Translations under genes and position numbers: made by a program
Shown: in pieces, positions 5,863 to 6,810 of the stretch
Position numbering within the stretch: the stretch's first letter is position 1
Layout: the number at the start of each line of letters is the position of its first letter
DNA from: Phycisphaerae bacterium
GTDB lineage: Bacteria > Planctomycetota > Phycisphaerae > SM23-33
Assembly (NCBI GenBank): GCA_030628445.1
Contig: DAOVQV010000080.1
Span: 1 to 6,810, forward strand
DNA length: 6,810 nt
Reading direction: 5' to 3'
Notes under the pieces: model-generated
Seen by the model: only the letters and a program-made list of their open reading frames with translations
Databases searched by the model: none
What the model was told of the DNA's origin: nothing

Positions 5863-6810
5863 ATGGACAGATTCATCGCACGCCGGCTGAAACGGAACGC
5901 ATACCTTGGAACTTCACGAAATCGTGGCATACTAGTTGGCGCCCGGCCGCTGTTCGAGCAGCTTGAGCCAAGGGTCCTGCTGGACGCCGACACTGTCTTC
6001 GGTCCACAGCAGGACATCTCGCTTTCAACTGGAGGGCCTACCTGTGTTCGGGCGGCGGACTTGGACGGGGATGGGGATGTCGACGTCTTGTCGGCTTCAG
6101 GCTTAGACGACAAGATCGCCTGGTACGAGAACCTCGGCGGCGGGATCTTCTCGGTTCAGAAGGTAATCTTCACGGGGGTCAGTGCCGCCATCTCGGTCTA
6201 CGCCGACGACCTGGACGGGGATGGGGATGTCGACGTCCTGTCGGCTTCACTCCGCAAGATCGGTTGGTACGAGAACCTCGGCGGGGGGGTCTTCTCGGTT
6301 CAGAAGGTCATCTCCACGGCGGCGGATGGGGCCAAGTCGGTCTACGCGGAGGACCTGGACGGGGACGGGGATGTCGACGTCCTGTCGGCTTCAGAGTGCG
6401 ACTCCACGATCGCCTGGTACGAGAACCTCCCAACCCCGGGCGACACCAATAATGACGGGAAAGTCGATGTCCTCGATCTGGCGGCGCTGTCAGCCAACTG
6501 GTCGGCAATAAGTCCCGGCCCGAAGGACTGGTCGCAAGGGGACTTTAACCATGATCTGGTCGTTGATATCGTGGATCTGACGGCCTTGGCCGCAAACTGG
6601 AGCTTCGTCGGGTCGGTTGGCGCGGCCGACGATTCCGCTGAGACCGACGTAATCACAACCGGCGCGGTGCAGAGCAGCAGTCTGGATACAGACATGCAGA
6701 CCCCAGCAACGCCAGTTCCCGACACGCAATCTGTTGACAGTCCCGTAGCGGCCGAACCGCCCGCCCGCCCAAGCAGATCATCGTACGCCGCATGGCTCGC
6801 ACACGAGCGG
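5863..6810 (+). CDS. LEPR-XLL / VCBS-repeat / dockerin-like protein, 3' partial
   Basis: An open frame of 316 codons running off the window edge. Residues 1-30 are basic (MDRFIARRLKRN) with no ordinary hydrophobic signal peptide. FEQLEPRVLLDA (31-42) is the LEPR-XLL motif seen near the N-terminus of many planctomycete surface or secreted proteins. Residues 45-190 hold three FG-GAP/VCBS-like units with DLDGDGDVDVLSAS (66-79, 116-129, 164-177), each followed by W-Y-E-N-L, which probably bind calcium and form part of a beta-propeller-like fold. Residues 194-246 form a dockerin-like pair: loop 1 with D194, N196, D198, D202, D205 and loop 2 with D227, N229, D231, D235, D238, each ending in A-N-W. 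Loop 2 lacks the usual Gly (L232). From 250 onward the chain is Ser/Thr/Pro/Ala-rich, perhaps a linker to something beyond the window. A surface or extracellular location is inferred; no catalytic domain is visible. Confidence 0.85.
   Translation, partial: MDRFIARRLKRNAYLGTSRNRGILVGARPLFEQLEPRVLLDADTVFGPQQDISLSTGGPTCVRAADLDGDGDVDVLSASGLDDKIAWYENLGGGIFSVQKVIFTGVSAAISVYADDLDGDGDVDVLSASLRKIGWYENLGGGVFSVQKVISTAADGAKSVYAEDLDGDGDVDVLSASECDSTIAWYENLPTPGDTNNDGKVDVLDLAALSANWSAISPGPKDWSQGDFNHDLVVDIVDLTALAANWSFVGSVGAADDSAETDVITTGAVQSSSLDTDMQTPATPVPDTQSVDSPVAAEPPARPSRSSYAAWLAHER
6058..6429 (+). repeat. Tandem in-frame VCBS-coding DNA repeat, 2.5 units
   Basis: The block coding for D-L-D-G-D-G-D-V-D-V-L-S-A-S begins at 6058, 6208 and 6352, giving periods of 150 and 144 nt (50 and 48 residues). 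The cores 6058-6099, 6208-6249 and 6352-6393 differ at only a few positions, mostly synonymous (TTG/CTG, GAT/GAC, TTG/CTG). The TGGTACGAGAACCTC block recurs identically at 6121, 6265 and 6415, and the segment coding for F-S-V-Q-K-V is repeated in the first two units. The third unit is cut short after W-Y-E-N-L by the dockerin-like module. Such high nucleotide identity points to recent duplication or gene conversion among units. Confidence 0.85.

Noticed and set aside
6058..6429. Possible CRISPR-like spaced repeat
   Set aside because: The repeats are in frame, spaced by 144-150 nt, and encode a known type of protein repeat; no short palindromic repeat or cas gene is present.
6182..6511. A plus-strand frame with internally repetitive Arg/Ser/Thr-rich product
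   Set aside because: Its apparent repeats are only the out-of-frame reading of the VCBS-coding DNA repeat; the frame starting at 5863 has real motifs and a strong ribosome binding site.

Overview
The window looks like chromosomal DNA from a GC-rich, didermic bacterium, most likely a member of the Planctomycetota and plausibly class Phycisphaerae. The best evidence is the last gene. It carries an N-terminal LEPR-XLL motif (FEQLEPRVLLDA), FG-GAP/VCBS-like DLDGDGDVDVL repeats and a dockerin-like pair of calcium loops ending in 'ANW', a combination typical of planctomycete surface or secreted proteins. The TolC-type lipoprotein independently shows that the cell has an outer membrane. The assignment rests on motif recognition, not on a database search.

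Layout: positions 1-282 are non-coding or unrecognised, with one small hairpin just ahead of the first gene. Positions 283-5499 hold a tight four-gene, same-strand operon: a TolC-family outer-membrane factor lipoprotein (283-2004), a membrane-anchored HlyD/MacA-type periplasmic adaptor (1937-3511, overlapping the first gene by 68 nt), a MacB/LolD-type ABC ATPase (3523-4206) and a MacB/FtsX-type permease (4213-5499). Positions 5500-5862 are an intergenic region with a weak terminator candidate, a reasonable sigma70-like promoter and a nested hairpin in the presumed leader of the next gene. From 5863 to the window edge runs an open, 3'-truncated gene for a LEPR-XLL / VCBS-repeat / dockerin-like protein.

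The four operon genes form a complete MacAB-TolC-like tripartite exporter. The ATPase and the four-helix permease would form the inner-membrane motor. The adaptor would bridge the periplasm through an unusually long coiled-coil hairpin, and the TolC homologue would provide the outer-membrane conduit. ATPase and permease are separate proteins, unlike the fused MacB of Escherichia coli. The substrate cannot be read from the sequence. The downstream LEPR-XLL protein appears to have its own promoter, so any link between it and the exporter is speculative.

I did not find a clear undescribed system. The items most worth a second look are the structured leader and repeat architecture of the last gene, the 68-nt gene overlap, and the long adaptor hairpin.
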